This document shows positions 1-12,200 of a stretch of 64,000 bases of DNA, in pieces (within the stretch, counting starts at the first letter, position 1; the number at the start of each line of letters is the position of its first letter). The stretch spans positions 1 to 64,000 of the forward strand of contig CP036290.1 of NCBI GenBank assembly GCA_007750655.1, in the 5' to 3' direction. The position numbers and the translations under genes are program-made. The stretch comes from Rohdeia mirabilis (lineage in GTDB: Bacteria; Planctomycetota; UBA1135; GCA-002686595). The notes beneath the pieces are model-generated. The model was not told the origin of the DNA, made no database searches, and saw only the letters and a list, made by a program, of their open reading frames with translations.

Positions 1-1890
1 ATGAATCAGCCCAGCGCCTTCGACCCCCTGCCCGACCACGCCCCCGCCGCTCGACACGGGGTCCATGGTGAACGGCGGGTCGACGGGTCGCTCGCGGCCG
101 AGCACGGACCGGGCGAGCCGGCGGGACACCTGCCCAACTCGGAGCTCGCGCTCGTGTGGGAACGCGTGCGCCGCTCGCTCCAGGAGCGCATCCGCCCGGA
201 GCAATTCCACACCTGGTTCAAGCAGGCGGAGCTGCGTTCGATCGGCGACGGCGCCGACACCACCGTGACCATCGCGGTGCAGAACAACTTCACCAGCTTC
301 TTCATCAAGACCTACTACATGGAGCAGCTGGCCGACGCGCTGCGCGATGCGCTCGGCGGACCGCGTCCGGTGGACCTGCTGGTGGATGCGGGCCTGTCGC
401 GCGGCGAGGGGCTCGAGAACGATCGCGCGCTCGAGTCGGCGCCGCTCGACGGACAGCCCGCGCCGTTGCCCGCCCCGCACGGAGCGCAGAACGGATCCTT
501 CGGCGGATCCCTGCACGGGTCTCTGGAGGGCGGTGACGGACGCGCCGATGCACTGCGTCCGCAGGCCGACCTCTTCCGCACGCAGGATCCCGTCGGTCGG
601 GGCGCGGGAGGAGGGCTGCACGGGGAAGGTGCACAACACGGTGGTGCACAACACGGTGGTGCACAGCACGGTGGTGCACAGCAGTCCGGCGCACAGCAAG
701 CCGGTGCGGGTCACGGCGCGTCGAGCCGCGGGCTCGTGGACCGCTCGATGCTCGAGCGTGAAGCGCTCGAACGTGACTCGATCGGACGCGACGCCCAGAA
801 GCGTCCGCGCGACACCTTCGGCGATCCCGCGCTCGAACAGCCGCGCGGTCGCCTGCTGTCCGCCTCGGACGTCGGACTCAACCCGACCTACCGCTTCGAG
901 AACTTCGTCGTCGGACCCTGCAACCGCTTCGCGCACGCGGCGTCGGTCGGCGTCTCGGAAGGTCCGGGCCAGACCTACAACCCGCTGTTCCTGCACGGCA
1001 ACGTGGGTCTGGGCAAGACGCACCTGATCCAGAGCCTGTGCCACTCGATCCTGGTCCGCGACCCGGGCACGCGCATCCTGTACCTGTCCTGCGAGTCGTT
1101 CGTGAACCACTTCGTGGACGCGCTCGACAAGGGCGACCTGCAGCGCTTCCGCAACAAGTACCGCAACGTGGACGTGCTGGTCGTGGACGACATCCACCTG
1201 CTCGCGAACAAGGAGCGCACCCAGGAGGAGTTCTTCCACACCTTCAACACGCTCTACAACGCGGGCAAGCAGATCGTGCTGTCGTCGGACTCGCCGCCCA
1301 AGGACATCCCGACCCTGCAGAACCGCCTGGTGTCGCGCTTCAAGTGGGGACTCGTCACCGAGATCGAGACACCCTGCTACGAGACGCGCCGCGCGATCCT
1401 CAAGCGCAAGAGCCGCGAGAAGGGCAACGAGCTGCCCGACGACGTGGCGAGCGACCTGGCCGAGGCGATCACGGCGAACATCCGCGAGCTCGAGGGCGCC
1501 GTCACGCGCCTGCTCGGCTACGCCGCCCTGTCGAACCAACCGGTGACCGTGGCCCTGGCGCGCGAGTGCCTGCGCGACCTGTTCGAGCACGCCACCTCCC
1601 AGCCGAACATCGACGACGTGCTGCGCGTGGTGACGAGCCACTTCCAGATCCGCCTCGTCGACCTGCAGTCGCGCAAGCGCACCCACGCCATCGCGTTCGC
1701 GCGGCAGGTGGGCATGTACCTGGCGCGCAAACTGACGCGTCTCTCCCTGCAGGAGATCGGCGGCCACTTCGGCGGCCGCGACCACTCGACCGTGCTGTAC
1801 GCCGTCGAGCGCATCAAGGAAGGCATGCAGAAGGACGCCGAGATCCTGGAGACCGTGCGGCGCGTCGAGAGCGCCCTGGCCGCGCGCTGA
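1..1890 (+). CDS. dnaA: Chromosomal replication initiator protein DnaA
   Basis: DnaA is the AAA+ initiator that binds origin boxes and opens DNA. At 629 residues it is much longer than the usual ~450. An extra 45-residue N-terminal leader precedes domain I (about 46-125). A long low-complexity linker (about 126-290) carries Gly-Ala-Gln-His repeats. The AAA+ domain has Walker A GNVGLGKT at 333-340 and Walker B VLVVDD at 392-397. The C-terminal DNA-binding domain carries the DnaA signature GGRDHSTVLYA at 591-601. The ATG is the first base of the window, and a later start (for example before residue 46) cannot be excluded. It faces the putative origin directly downstream. Confidence 0.97.
   Translation: MNQPSAFDPLPDHAPAARHGVHGERRVDGSLAAEHGPGEPAGHLPNSELALVWERVRRSLQERIRPEQFHTWFKQAELRSIGDGADTTVTIAVQNNFTSFFIKTYYMEQLADALRDALGGPRPVDLLVDAGLSRGEGLENDRALESAPLDGQPAPLPAPHGAQNGSFGGSLHGSLEGGDGRADALRPQADLFRTQDPVGRGAGGGLHGEGAQHGGAQHGGAQHGGAQQSGAQQAGAGHGASSRGLVDRSMLEREALERDSIGRDAQKRPRDTFGDPALEQPRGRLLSASDVGLNPTYRFENFVVGPCNRFAHAASVGVSEGPGQTYNPLFLHGNVGLGKTHLIQSLCHSILVRDPGTRILYLSCESFVNHFVDALDKGDLQRFRNKYRNVDVLVVDDIHLLANKERTQEEFFHTFNTLYNAGKQIVLSSDSPPKDIPTLQNRLVSRFKWGLVTEIETPCYETRRAILKRKSREKGNELPDDVASDLAEAITANIRELEGAVTRLLGYAALSNQPVTVALARECLRDLFEHATSQPNIDDVLRVVTSHFQIRLVDLQSRKRTHAIAFARQVGMYLARKLTRLSLQEIGGHFGGRDHSTVLYAVERIKEGMQKDAEILETVRRVESALAAR
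628..702 (+). repeat. 15-bp tandem repeat inside dnaA (GAQHG-type pentapeptides)
   Basis: Three near-identical 15-bp units (GGTGCACAACACGGT type) run from 628 to 672, then two degenerate units reach about 702. They keep frame and encode repeats of Gly-Ala-Gln-His-Gly in the DnaA interdomain linker. The unit length is a multiple of three, so copy-number change would alter linker length without breaking the gene. Confidence 0.85.
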
Positions 1891-2502
1891 CGGACGCGGG
1901 GCCCGCCGCGCCGCAGCGGCGGGTGTGCGGGCTCGACCGAGCCGGCGTGGACGGATGGGGGCGAGCGCGCGCGGTGCTGCGTTGCGTGGAGCGGCCAGTG
2001 AACCACCCAGCCCAGCACCGGCTGGCCGCACTCCATCGCACTCGAACGGGCGCCGAGCGTGGTGAGCGGTCCAGCGCGAGCGGTTGACCGCATCCGCTCC
2101 GGCACGGTGCCGGCTCCGTGCCGACGAACGATCCGGCCCCGACGACGCGCCCGACCAGGCGCTGCGTCACGCCACGCCCGGCGTCGTCCGGGCCGGCATC
2201 CGACCCCGTCGCGACCTGTCCTCGACCGAACCCCGGCGGCGGTGTCGAAGGTGCCTGGAAGCCGCGCGCTCGGGTCGCGCGAACCTCGCCGGCGAGCCCG
2301 CTCCGCGCCCCCTCCACGGGCCCCTGGGCGCAGCCTGTCCGAGTGCCGTCGAACCGGCTCGCGCCGCGCTGGCGAAGACCCCCTCGAAACCCCGTCGGAA
2401 CCTGCTGTCTTCGGCCTGCGCAACCATCCGTCGGGACCCCTGTTTCGCTACCATATGGCGTTCGACGAAGGCCCTCTCGGGTCCCGTTGCGAGGCGCGGC
2501 CC

Positions 2503-2558
2503 ACTCGCTCACCAACCACTCGCTCACCAACCACGCGCTCACCAACCACGCGATCACC
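2503..2558 (+). repeat. Iteron-like 15-bp direct repeats in putative oriC
   Basis: Units of ACTCGCTCACCAACC lie at 2503-2517 and 2518-2532, followed by ACGCGCTCACCAACC at 2533-2547 and a partial fourth unit. The phase is exactly 15 bp. They sit upstream of the DnaA-box-like cluster. They may bind an initiator or other origin factor (inference), or simply be a slippage product. Confidence 0.75.
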
Positions 2559-2690
2559 GCTCCTCGAGTCACCGGGTCCCGAGTCGCCGTCCCACCGTTC
2601 ACGCAACGGCGCGACGACCGCTCGAGGCCCCGCGCGCTGGAGCGTCCCACTGCGCGGTGACGAGCGATCGCGACCGCACTCCCCACATCC

Positions 2691-3240
2691 GCTTGTGGAG
2701 AGCCTTCGGAGAACGCGTTGGCCGAGCCTTGGCGGCCCGTTCAGCGACCCCTGACAACTCCTGGAGAACGACGCTCCGACTCCACAGCCCTCCACCGCTG
2801 CGCGGCCGACGCGCGGACCCCGGTGGACAAGTGCGCGAGTCCTCCACGCCTCTCCTCAGATCGTCCACCGATCGCGCGCCTCGAACCACAGCCGCTCGAA
2901 CTCCACAACCCACGTCGAAACGCCGACTTCCGAACCGTCGCACCGCCCCTCTCCACAATTCGAGGGGGTGCCTATTACGACGAATAGAAAGACAGAGAGC
3001 GCGCGAGCCCCTCCGACCCGGCCCGGTTCGAACGGCCCGCGGCGGTGCGACTCGGACCCTCGACACGAGCCAGCCGCACGGCGCGCGACCACTCGATCCA
3101 CACCCCCACCGCCGACGAGCAGCGATCGACACCCGCTCGTCCCATCGACACCCGAACCGGCGGCGACACGCGTTCCGCCGGACCCACTCGGGAAACGGCT
3201 CTACGACTCCCCCACCCACCGCGACTCGCAGCGCTCCACA
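2691..3240. promoter_or_regulatory. Cluster of DnaA-box-like CTCCACA sites
   Basis: CTCCACA occurs at 2780-2786, 2901-2908 (CTCCACAA), 2951-2958 (CTCCACAA) and 3234-3240 on the plus strand, and as its complement at 2694-2700. ATCCACA at 3096-3102 and the complement of TTGTCCACC at 2822-2830 are closer to the classic TTATCCACA/TTGTCCACA box. No perfect 9-mer consensus box was found. The concentration between dnaA and dnaN is the argument for function. Confidence 0.5.
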
Positions 3241-3365
3241 CGTCCCTCGCGGACACCGCTCACGGACACACCTTTGCGGAGCGCTGAGATCCGACGGAAC
3301 CACGACCCATCGCCTCGGCACCAACCCGGCCCCGGCGGTCGCGACCCCAACCAACGAACCTTCCG

Positions 3366-4469
3366 ATGAAGCTCCTGTGCGACCACCAACGCCTGCGTGA
3401 GGGCCTCGCCCTCGTCAACGGCATCATTCCGAACAAGGCCACCCGCCAGGCGCTCGAGAACGTGAACCTCGTCGCGAAGGACGGGACGCTCGAACTCGTG
3501 GGCACCGACCTCGAAGTGGCCCTGCGCCTGTCGATCGAGGACGTGAAGGTCGGCGAACCGGGCACGGTGCTCGTTCCCGGACGCGTCACCGCGGACTTCG
3601 TCCGCGACCTGGTCGGCGACACCGTCTCGCTCGAGACCTCCGGCGAGAACAAGCTCATCGTCTCGAGCGGCAGCGGTCGCGGCGAACTGCCCACGTCGGA
3701 CCCGGACGAGTTCCCGGTCGTCGCGCGCTTCGAGGAGAAGGGCGCCCTGAGCGTGCAGGGCGGCACCTTCCAGAAGCTGGTCGCGCGCACCGCGTTCGCC
3801 TCCGCCAAGGAGCAGGGCCGCTACGCCATGCACGGCATCCTCGTCATGGTCGAGGACGAGACCCTGCGCATGGTCGCCACCGACGGCCGCCGCCTGGCCG
3901 TGTCGTCCGCACCGATCGTCGGCGACGGCGGCCCCCCGCGCCGCGCCATCGTCCCGACCAAGGCCATGCAGGCCTTCCAGCGCGTCATCACCGACCCGCT
4001 CGAGCAGGTGCAGCTGCAGTTCACCGACAGCCAGCTCGGCCTGCGCACCAAGCGCGCCGAAGTCTTCGCGCGCCTGATCGACGGCGAGTTCCCGCGCTAC
4101 ACCGCCGTGGTCCCGACCGAGACCTCGCACCTGCTCGAGGCCGATGCCGAACAGCTGGCGCGCCACCTCAAGCTCGTGTCGAACGTCACGACCACCGACG
4201 CCCGCGCGGTGCGCCTGTCCCTGTCGACCGGGCGCCTCGAACTCTTCGGTCGCTCGGCGGCCGCGGGTCAGGCGTCGGCCCAGATGGACGCGGACTTCAA
4301 GGGCGACGACTGCGACATCGCCTTCAACCCGGACTTCCTCATGGAAGGCCTGCGCAACTGCGAGTCGGACGTGGTTCGACTCGAGTTCAACGACCGAACG
4401 AGTCCCGGCAAGTTCACCCTCGGCGAGAACTACGTCTACGTGGTGATGCCGATCACCGTCGACATCTGA
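3366..4469 (+). CDS. dnaN: DNA polymerase III subunit beta (sliding clamp)
   Basis: DnaN forms the ring that tethers DNA polymerase III to DNA. The 367-residue product begins MKLLCDHQRL and shows the three-fold clamp architecture (roughly 1-120, 121-245 and 246-367). A PLLEADAEQLA-like helix lies in the third domain, and the C-terminal tail YVYVVMPITVDI is typical of the family. Its length matches standard clamps. The ATG follows the gene-free origin spacer, and dciA starts 26 bp downstream, so dnaN-dciA-gyrB probably form one transcription unit. Confidence 0.96.
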   Translation: MKLLCDHQRLREGLALVNGIIPNKATRQALENVNLVAKDGTLELVGTDLEVALRLSIEDVKVGEPGTVLVPGRVTADFVRDLVGDTVSLETSGENKLIVSSGSGRGELPTSDPDEFPVVARFEEKGALSVQGGTFQKLVARTAFASAKEQGRYAMHGILVMVEDETLRMVATDGRRLAVSSAPIVGDGGPPRRAIVPTKAMQAFQRVITDPLEQVQLQFTDSQLGLRTKRAEVFARLIDGEFPRYTAVVPTETSHLLEADAEQLARHLKLVSNVTTTDARAVRLSLSTGRLELFGRSAAAGQASAQMDADFKGDDCDIAFNPDFLMEGLRNCESDVVRLEFNDRTSPGKFTLGENYVYVVMPITVDI

Positions 4470-4495
4470 GCGCTCGCGCTCGCGGACACCACTCG

Positions 4496-7527
<3,032 letters not shown>

Positions 7528-7666
7528 GCGCGGACGGGCCGGCACTCCCCGGGCGACGAACCCTCGGGGACTGCCCGCGCCACGGACCGGGGCCGCGTGG
7601 GTCGCACCGAGCGACCGGCGCGGCCCCGCTACAATCCGCGGCCGCTTCTTCGAGGCGCCGCCCACC

Positions 7667-10600
7667 ATGATCCACCGCTCCATCTGTGTCCTGGCGCTCG
7701 CAGCGCCCGTCGCGTTCTTCGTCGTTCGGTCCACGACCCAGGCTCCGGTCCAGGTCGAGACCACTCGGAGCGAGGCCGCGTCGACAGCGAACAGTTTCGA
7801 CGCCCTGCTCGCCGGTCCGACCGCGGCGAGCCTCCAGAGCGCCGAGGACACCGTCGCGCCCGCCGGCACCTGGCAGGTGGAGGGCGGCGGCATCAACCGC
7901 GCCCGCATGACGGCCTCGACGCCGGTCATCGCCGGACCGCTCGAGAAGACGATCACCATCGACCCGGGCGGAGAGCTCGAGGCCGAGCCGATCTTCGACC
8001 AGGAGACGCTCGTCACGGTCCGCTCGAACAGCAAGGGCCAGAAGATCCTGCAGCTTTGGAACCTCGAGACGGGGCGCCCGCTCGGCGGCGAGAAGACCTT
8101 CGACACCTCGGCGCGCATCGCACCCTGCTTCGTCGACGGCGAGTTGGTCGTGCGCGCGGAGGACGACACGATCGAGGTGCACCGCCTCAGCGGCAACGGT
8201 CTGCGCCGCATCGACCGCATCCGCGAGAAGGATGTCGTGATGGGGCACCCGCTCTTGGTGAACGACAGCGTCGTCGTGCCGATGGGCGACAGTCTCGTGC
8301 GCCGCGACGTGCGCGTGAACGATCCGGTCTGGAAGGTCGAAGGCGCGTTCCGCGGCCACGTGGCCTTCTCGGACGGGAAGATCTACGCCGTCGACTACGA
8401 CGCGACTTCCGGCATGTGCAGGCTCGCGGTGATCGACTTCGCGACCGGCGAGGTGAAGGGACGCCACGCGGTCGGTCGCGGCGCGGGCGGCGTGCCCGAG
8501 CTTCCCGGCGAGGACCGCGTCACCGCGCGCGGACTGCTGGCCTTCGTACAGACCGAGAAGCCCCTCGGCGTGAGCGGTGGCATCAAGAGCAACTCGGTCG
8601 GCATCGACCTGTCGAAGGATCCGAACGCCGTCACGCCGGCCGCGATCCTCGGTTCGACCTTCATGACCGAAGCCCCGGCGATCCTCGGACGCGGGTGGCT
8701 CGGCTTCTACGACCACCCGATCGAGGGCGAGAAACTCGTCGCGACGCTCTCGCCGCCCGAAGGCATGGGCATCCGTCAACCGACGCGCCTGTCCGGCAAG
8801 GGCTGGCACCAGGAACTGCTCGAGCACCCCCAGGCGCCGGCGTTCGCGCGCGAAGTCAGCTACTTCGGCGGACTGGCCTGGGACGCGACGACCTCGCGCA
8901 TCCTGTGGCGGCAGAACGAGCTCGACGGCCCGACGCTCTACCCGTGCGAGAAGGGCGTCATCGCCGTGCGCGACGGACGCAGCATCGAGATCTGGCGCCC
9001 CACGCGCCACATCGTGGAAGGCGACGAAGTGGTGCCCAGCGCGCCGCCCACCGAACCCGGCGACGGCCTGCTCGTCCTGCGCGACGGCAAGGTCGTCGAG
9101 GGCGAGCTGCGGTTGCGGGCCAGCGAGCGCGCCAACGAGATCGAGTTGGTCGGCGGTTCGTCCACGCGCCGCTACCTCGATCGCGATTCGCTCTTCGCGG
9201 CGCTCGACGACGGCACGTTGCTCTACGCGGCGGACACCCAGGCGCTGATCGATGGCCTGCGCCGACTCGGCGACCGCGTCGAACTCGAGGCGCTCGACAA
9301 GGTGCTCGGGCTGGCTGCGAAGTCGGGCGACCCGAAGCTCATGCGCAAGGTGCTGATCCAGGCGCGACGCCTGCGGATGGAGGACCTCGACGAGTTGCAG
9401 GAGGCCTACGACGAGGCGCGCAAGCTCGACGAGCCCGACATCAGTCGCCGCAACCTCGAGAAGGCCGAAGAACGCTTCGACGAGGTCGGGACCGCGCGCG
9501 GCGAGCTGTACTGGAAGGCCGTCGAGTCGATCTGGGACGACGGTGAAGAGGTCGTCGACGATTGGGGCGACGTGGTGACGCGCAAGCTGCCGCGCCGTCA
9601 GTACCGCCTGCTCGAACTGGTCCTCGACGCCGACCCGGGCTTCGAACCGGCGCGCGAGAAGCTCGAGGAACTCCTGCCCGACGAGATCGATCTTCCGGTC
9701 GGCCGCGGCGTCGTCGAGTGGGTCGAGTTCGCCGAGGTGAACGCGTACCACCCGGTCGAGATCTGGTGGCCGACGGACGGGAATGCCGACGAACTGACCT
9801 GGGAGCAGGACAAGCTCGAAGAGGCGCAGATCGGCTGGCGCGACGACCTGACGGGCTATCGCTCCGAACGCATCTTCATCATCACGCCGCTGAAACGGCC
9901 CGGAGGCATCGCGCGCTGCATGCACCTGGCCGAACAGCTGTGCGACATCATGGAGGGCATGTTCGCCGGCGGCACGAACGAGCGCGACCTGCAGCCGATG
10001 GTCATCCTGCTGTTCGAGACGCGCATGGAGTACATCGAGCAGTCCACCAAGGGCGACCCGGCCTCGCGCTCGATCATCGCGCAGACGGCCGGCGTCTACA
10101 CCCCTTCCGAGAAGGTCTCGCGCCTCTTCCTGCCCGACGAGACCGACGACGGTGCGTGGGCCGACATGATCGAGACGCTCCTGCACGAGCTGACGCACCA
10201 CTGGGTCGACTGCCGCAACGAACGCATCCCGGAGACCGACGAGCCGCGCACGGGTCGGACGTTCGCACAGCCCGGCTACTGGATCGTCGAGGGCTTCGCG
10301 TCCACCACGCAGTTCTTCCTGCTCGACCCGTTCGTCGGCACCTACGAGACCGTCAACCCGCGCGGCAACCGCATCGACGTGATCGCGAACGCGCGCGACG
10401 ACCAGCTCCTGCCGTGGAAGCTGCTCTTCCGCCGCCCCCACAACCAGCTGTGGAGTCTCAGCAGCCACTCGTTCGACCAGTTCCCGCTGACCTGGACGCT
10501 CGGCGGCATGCAGCAGCCCGGTGGCGTCGGCCTCTTCTACGCCCAGGCCGCGACGGTCAGTCAGTACCTCTACAACGCGGACAACGGCCGCCGTCGCGAA

Positions 10601-10750
10601 CAGCTGTACGACTACGTCATCAACTACTACACGTCGAACGAGCCGATGCTGTCGATCCAGGAGGCCTTCGGCATGAGCGAGGACCAACTCGGCAAGGCCG
10701 CCGTCGACTGGGCGCGCGAGGTCGTGGCCGAGAGTCTGCGCGAGGACTGA
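7667..10750 (+). CDS. Large secreted protein with HExxH metallopeptidase-like domain
   Basis: This 1027-residue protein of unknown specific function has an N-terminal signal-like segment (MIHRSICVLALAAPVAFFVV). A long first half (about 50-460) looks like a beta-rich propeller of outer-envelope type. A charged helical middle (about 530-680) follows. The C-terminal part has HELTH at 840-844 and a downstream WIVEGFA with Glu875, the spacing expected for a gluzincin zinc site (His840, His844, Glu875, catalytic Glu841). The combination suggests an extracytoplasmic zinc peptidase fused to a propeller. Substrate unknown. It follows gyrB by 139 bp and is probably a separate transcript. Confidence 0.7.
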   Translation: MIHRSICVLALAAPVAFFVVRSTTQAPVQVETTRSEAASTANSFDALLAGPTAASLQSAEDTVAPAGTWQVEGGGINRARMTASTPVIAGPLEKTITIDPGGELEAEPIFDQETLVTVRSNSKGQKILQLWNLETGRPLGGEKTFDTSARIAPCFVDGELVVRAEDDTIEVHRLSGNGLRRIDRIREKDVVMGHPLLVNDSVVVPMGDSLVRRDVRVNDPVWKVEGAFRGHVAFSDGKIYAVDYDATSGMCRLAVIDFATGEVKGRHAVGRGAGGVPELPGEDRVTARGLLAFVQTEKPLGVSGGIKSNSVGIDLSKDPNAVTPAAILGSTFMTEAPAILGRGWLGFYDHPIEGEKLVATLSPPEGMGIRQPTRLSGKGWHQELLEHPQAPAFAREVSYFGGLAWDATTSRILWRQNELDGPTLYPCEKGVIAVRDGRSIEIWRPTRHIVEGDEVVPSAPPTEPGDGLLVLRDGKVVEGELRLRASERANEIELVGGSSTRRYLDRDSLFAALDDGTLLYAADTQALIDGLRRLGDRVELEALDKVLGLAAKSGDPKLMRKVLIQARRLRMEDLDELQEAYDEARKLDEPDISRRNLEKAEERFDEVGTARGELYWKAVESIWDDGEEVVDDWGDVVTRKLPRRQYRLLELVLDADPGFEPAREKLEELLPDEIDLPVGRGVVEWVEFAEVNAYHPVEIWWPTDGNADELTWEQDKLEEAQIGWRDDLTGYRSERIFIITPLKRPGGIARCMHLAEQLCDIMEGMFAGGTNERDLQPMVILLFETRMEYIEQSTKGDPASRSIIAQTAGVYTPSEKVSRLFLPDETDDGAWADMIETLLHELTHHWVDCRNERIPETDEPRTGRTFAQPGYWIVEGFASTTQFFLLDPFVGTYETVNPRGNRIDVIANARDDQLLPWKLLFRRPHNQLWSLSSHSFDQFPLTWTLGGMQQPGGVGLFYAQAATVSQYLYNADNGRRREQLYDYVINYYTSNEPMLSIQEAFGMSEDQLGKAAVDWAREVVAESLRED

Positions 10751-11165
10751 GCGGTCCGGACTCGTCTGCGGTGCGGCGTCCGAGGTCCTCCCGGTCCGCG
10801 GGCGCCGCGCTGCGTTCCGGGGCCACTTCGCAGGGCGACATGACGGGGTGCCCGCGCGAGCCGTTCCGAGCGAACTCGAGTGGCCGCACAGGTCCCCGCG
10901 GCCGAACGGATCGGCGCTCGGGGCCGGGAGGAGGCTCGCGGGCGAGAACCGGCGCCGCGTGGTTCAACACTGCGCCGAGCCGGACCGAGCGGCGTCAAAG
11001 CCTGGCGGTGGCGGGGCTTGTGAGGGCTGGCCGCGCCCGTTCGCGGCGCTCGGACGCCCGCGCGCCCCCCGTCGGATCGCGCGCCCCCGCGTCTTTCTGC
11101 GCCGCTGGGTGGAGGCGACGTGCGGACCGGGTCGATCAAGACCCGTCCCCCTTCGCCCACCCCAC
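10751..11165. other. Intergenic spacer, no feature recognised
   Basis: These 415 bp separate the secreted metallopeptidase-like gene from the MshEN-domain gene. An open frame continues upstream of the latter through this region, but its translation is Arg/Pro-rich and lacks the family character seen after 11166. I see no RNA gene or clear terminator. Confidence 0.5.
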
Positions 11166-11966
11166 GTGAAGAACAAACAACGCCTCGACCACGAACTGCT
11201 CGCCGAATCCCTGCGCGACCGCCGCATGGTCGAGCCCAAGACGCTGGAGCACGTCCTCCACCAGTGCCACCAGACCGGCGCCCTGTTCACCGAACAGCTC
11301 GTGCGCGACGGCGTCGTCTCGGACTGGGAGCTGGCCCAGGTGTGCTGCGAGGCGTTCGGCCTGCCGTTCATGCCGGTCGACCTGTACGAGCCCGACGTCG
11401 AGCTGATCGCGCTGTTCGAACCGCAGACCCTGCGACAGAACGCGCTGGTCCCGCTCGAGCGTTTCGGCAACGTACTCGTCGTCGCGATGCCGTGCATGGT
11501 GCCGTCCGAGGTACTCGACGACATCTCGGACCGACTCAACGTCAAGGTCATGCCGGTGGTCGGTTCGGTGCGTGCGAACGTGCGCTTCCTCGACGAGAAC
11601 CTGCCCGACGTGGCGACGGAACTCGCGCGTGTGGCCGAGGAGGCCGACGGCGGTGCCTGGGCGGACGTACTCGACATGGCCGATGCCGCGGTCCAGGTCG
11701 ACCTGGTCGGTGCGGAGGCCGAAGCGGCGCTCGATCAGGTCGAGCAGGCGGGCGAAGCGCTGGCCGAGGCCGAAGCGGAGGCGGAGACGCTCGAGTTCAT
11801 CGGCGACACGTCGCTCGACGACCTGGGTGAGGATTCGCTCGAGCTGCTGGGGCTCGACGTGGACGCCCCGCCGGCGCCGTTGCCCGACCAGACGACCGAA
11901 CCCAGCGCGGAGTCCGACCCGATGGACCTCATCGACAAGGACCTGCGGCTGCGTTTCGACGACTGA
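11166..11966 (+). CDS. MshEN/GspE N-terminal domain protein with acidic tail
   Basis: The 266-residue product carries a GspE_N/MshEN-type domain at about 5-150: SLRDRRMVEPKTLEHVL, then GALFTEQLVRDGVVSDWELAQ, then the family hallmark LPFMPVDLYEPDVELIALF. In type II secretion and type IV pilus ATPases this domain binds partner proteins or cyclic-di-GMP. Here no ATPase domain follows. Instead there is a very acidic tail (about 165-266) rich in Glu, Ala and Asp. The GTG at 11166 is chosen because similarity to the family starts there. It may be a c-di-GMP or pilus-associated adaptor (inference). Confidence 0.7.
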   Translation: MKNKQRLDHELLAESLRDRRMVEPKTLEHVLHQCHQTGALFTEQLVRDGVVSDWELAQVCCEAFGLPFMPVDLYEPDVELIALFEPQTLRQNALVPLERFGNVLVVAMPCMVPSEVLDDISDRLNVKVMPVVGSVRANVRFLDENLPDVATELARVAEEADGGAWADVLDMADAAVQVDLVGAEAEAALDQVEQAGEALAEAEAEAETLEFIGDTSLDDLGEDSLELLGLDVDAPPAPLPDQTTEPSAESDPMDLIDKDLRLRFDD

Positions 11967-12031
11967 CGGCGTTCGGGCCGCCGTGTGGCGCGGTCGCACC
12001 GGTCGCGGGGTCCGTGCGGTTCGGCTCGCGT

Positions 12032-12067
12032 CGTTCGCGCGGTGCCGTTCGCGCGGTGCCGTTCGCG
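12032..12067 (+). repeat. Short 14-bp tandem repeat, intergenic
   Basis: CGTTCGCGCGGTGC is repeated at 12032-12045 and 12046-12059, with a partial third copy to 12067. It lies in the 234-bp space between the convergent MshEN and TatA/B genes. No further signal is seen there. Confidence 0.6.
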
Positions 12068-12200
12068 AAGCAACGTTCGATGGACCCGGTCCGCCGGGCA
12101 CGGACCGCTGGCCACCCGTCGGTCGGCGCCGTTGGAGAAGCACCGCTCGCGAAGCACCACTCGGCGGCTCCCGCGCACCGACCGCGAACCCGCCGGCGCG

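Larger units (their letters stand above)
1891..3365. other. Putative replication origin (gene-free dnaA-dnaN spacer)
   Basis: This 1475-bp stretch between dnaA and dnaN has no convincing gene. The open frames across it are rich in Arg, Pro, Ser and Thr with no family resemblance. It contains a 15-bp tandem repeat at 2503-2558, a cluster of CTCCACA-type sites from 2691 to 3240, and the most AT-rich patch of the spacer at about 2970-2995, where CTATT and AATAG flank ACGACG. Position beside dnaA, box-like sites and direct repeats together suggest oriC. A GC-skew switch could not be computed here. Confidence 0.6.

Noticed and set aside
2084..3400. A 438-codon open frame through the dnaA-dnaN spacer
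   Set aside because: Composition is Arg/Pro/Thr/Ser-rich without structure, and it would run over the start of dnaN. The region fits an origin.
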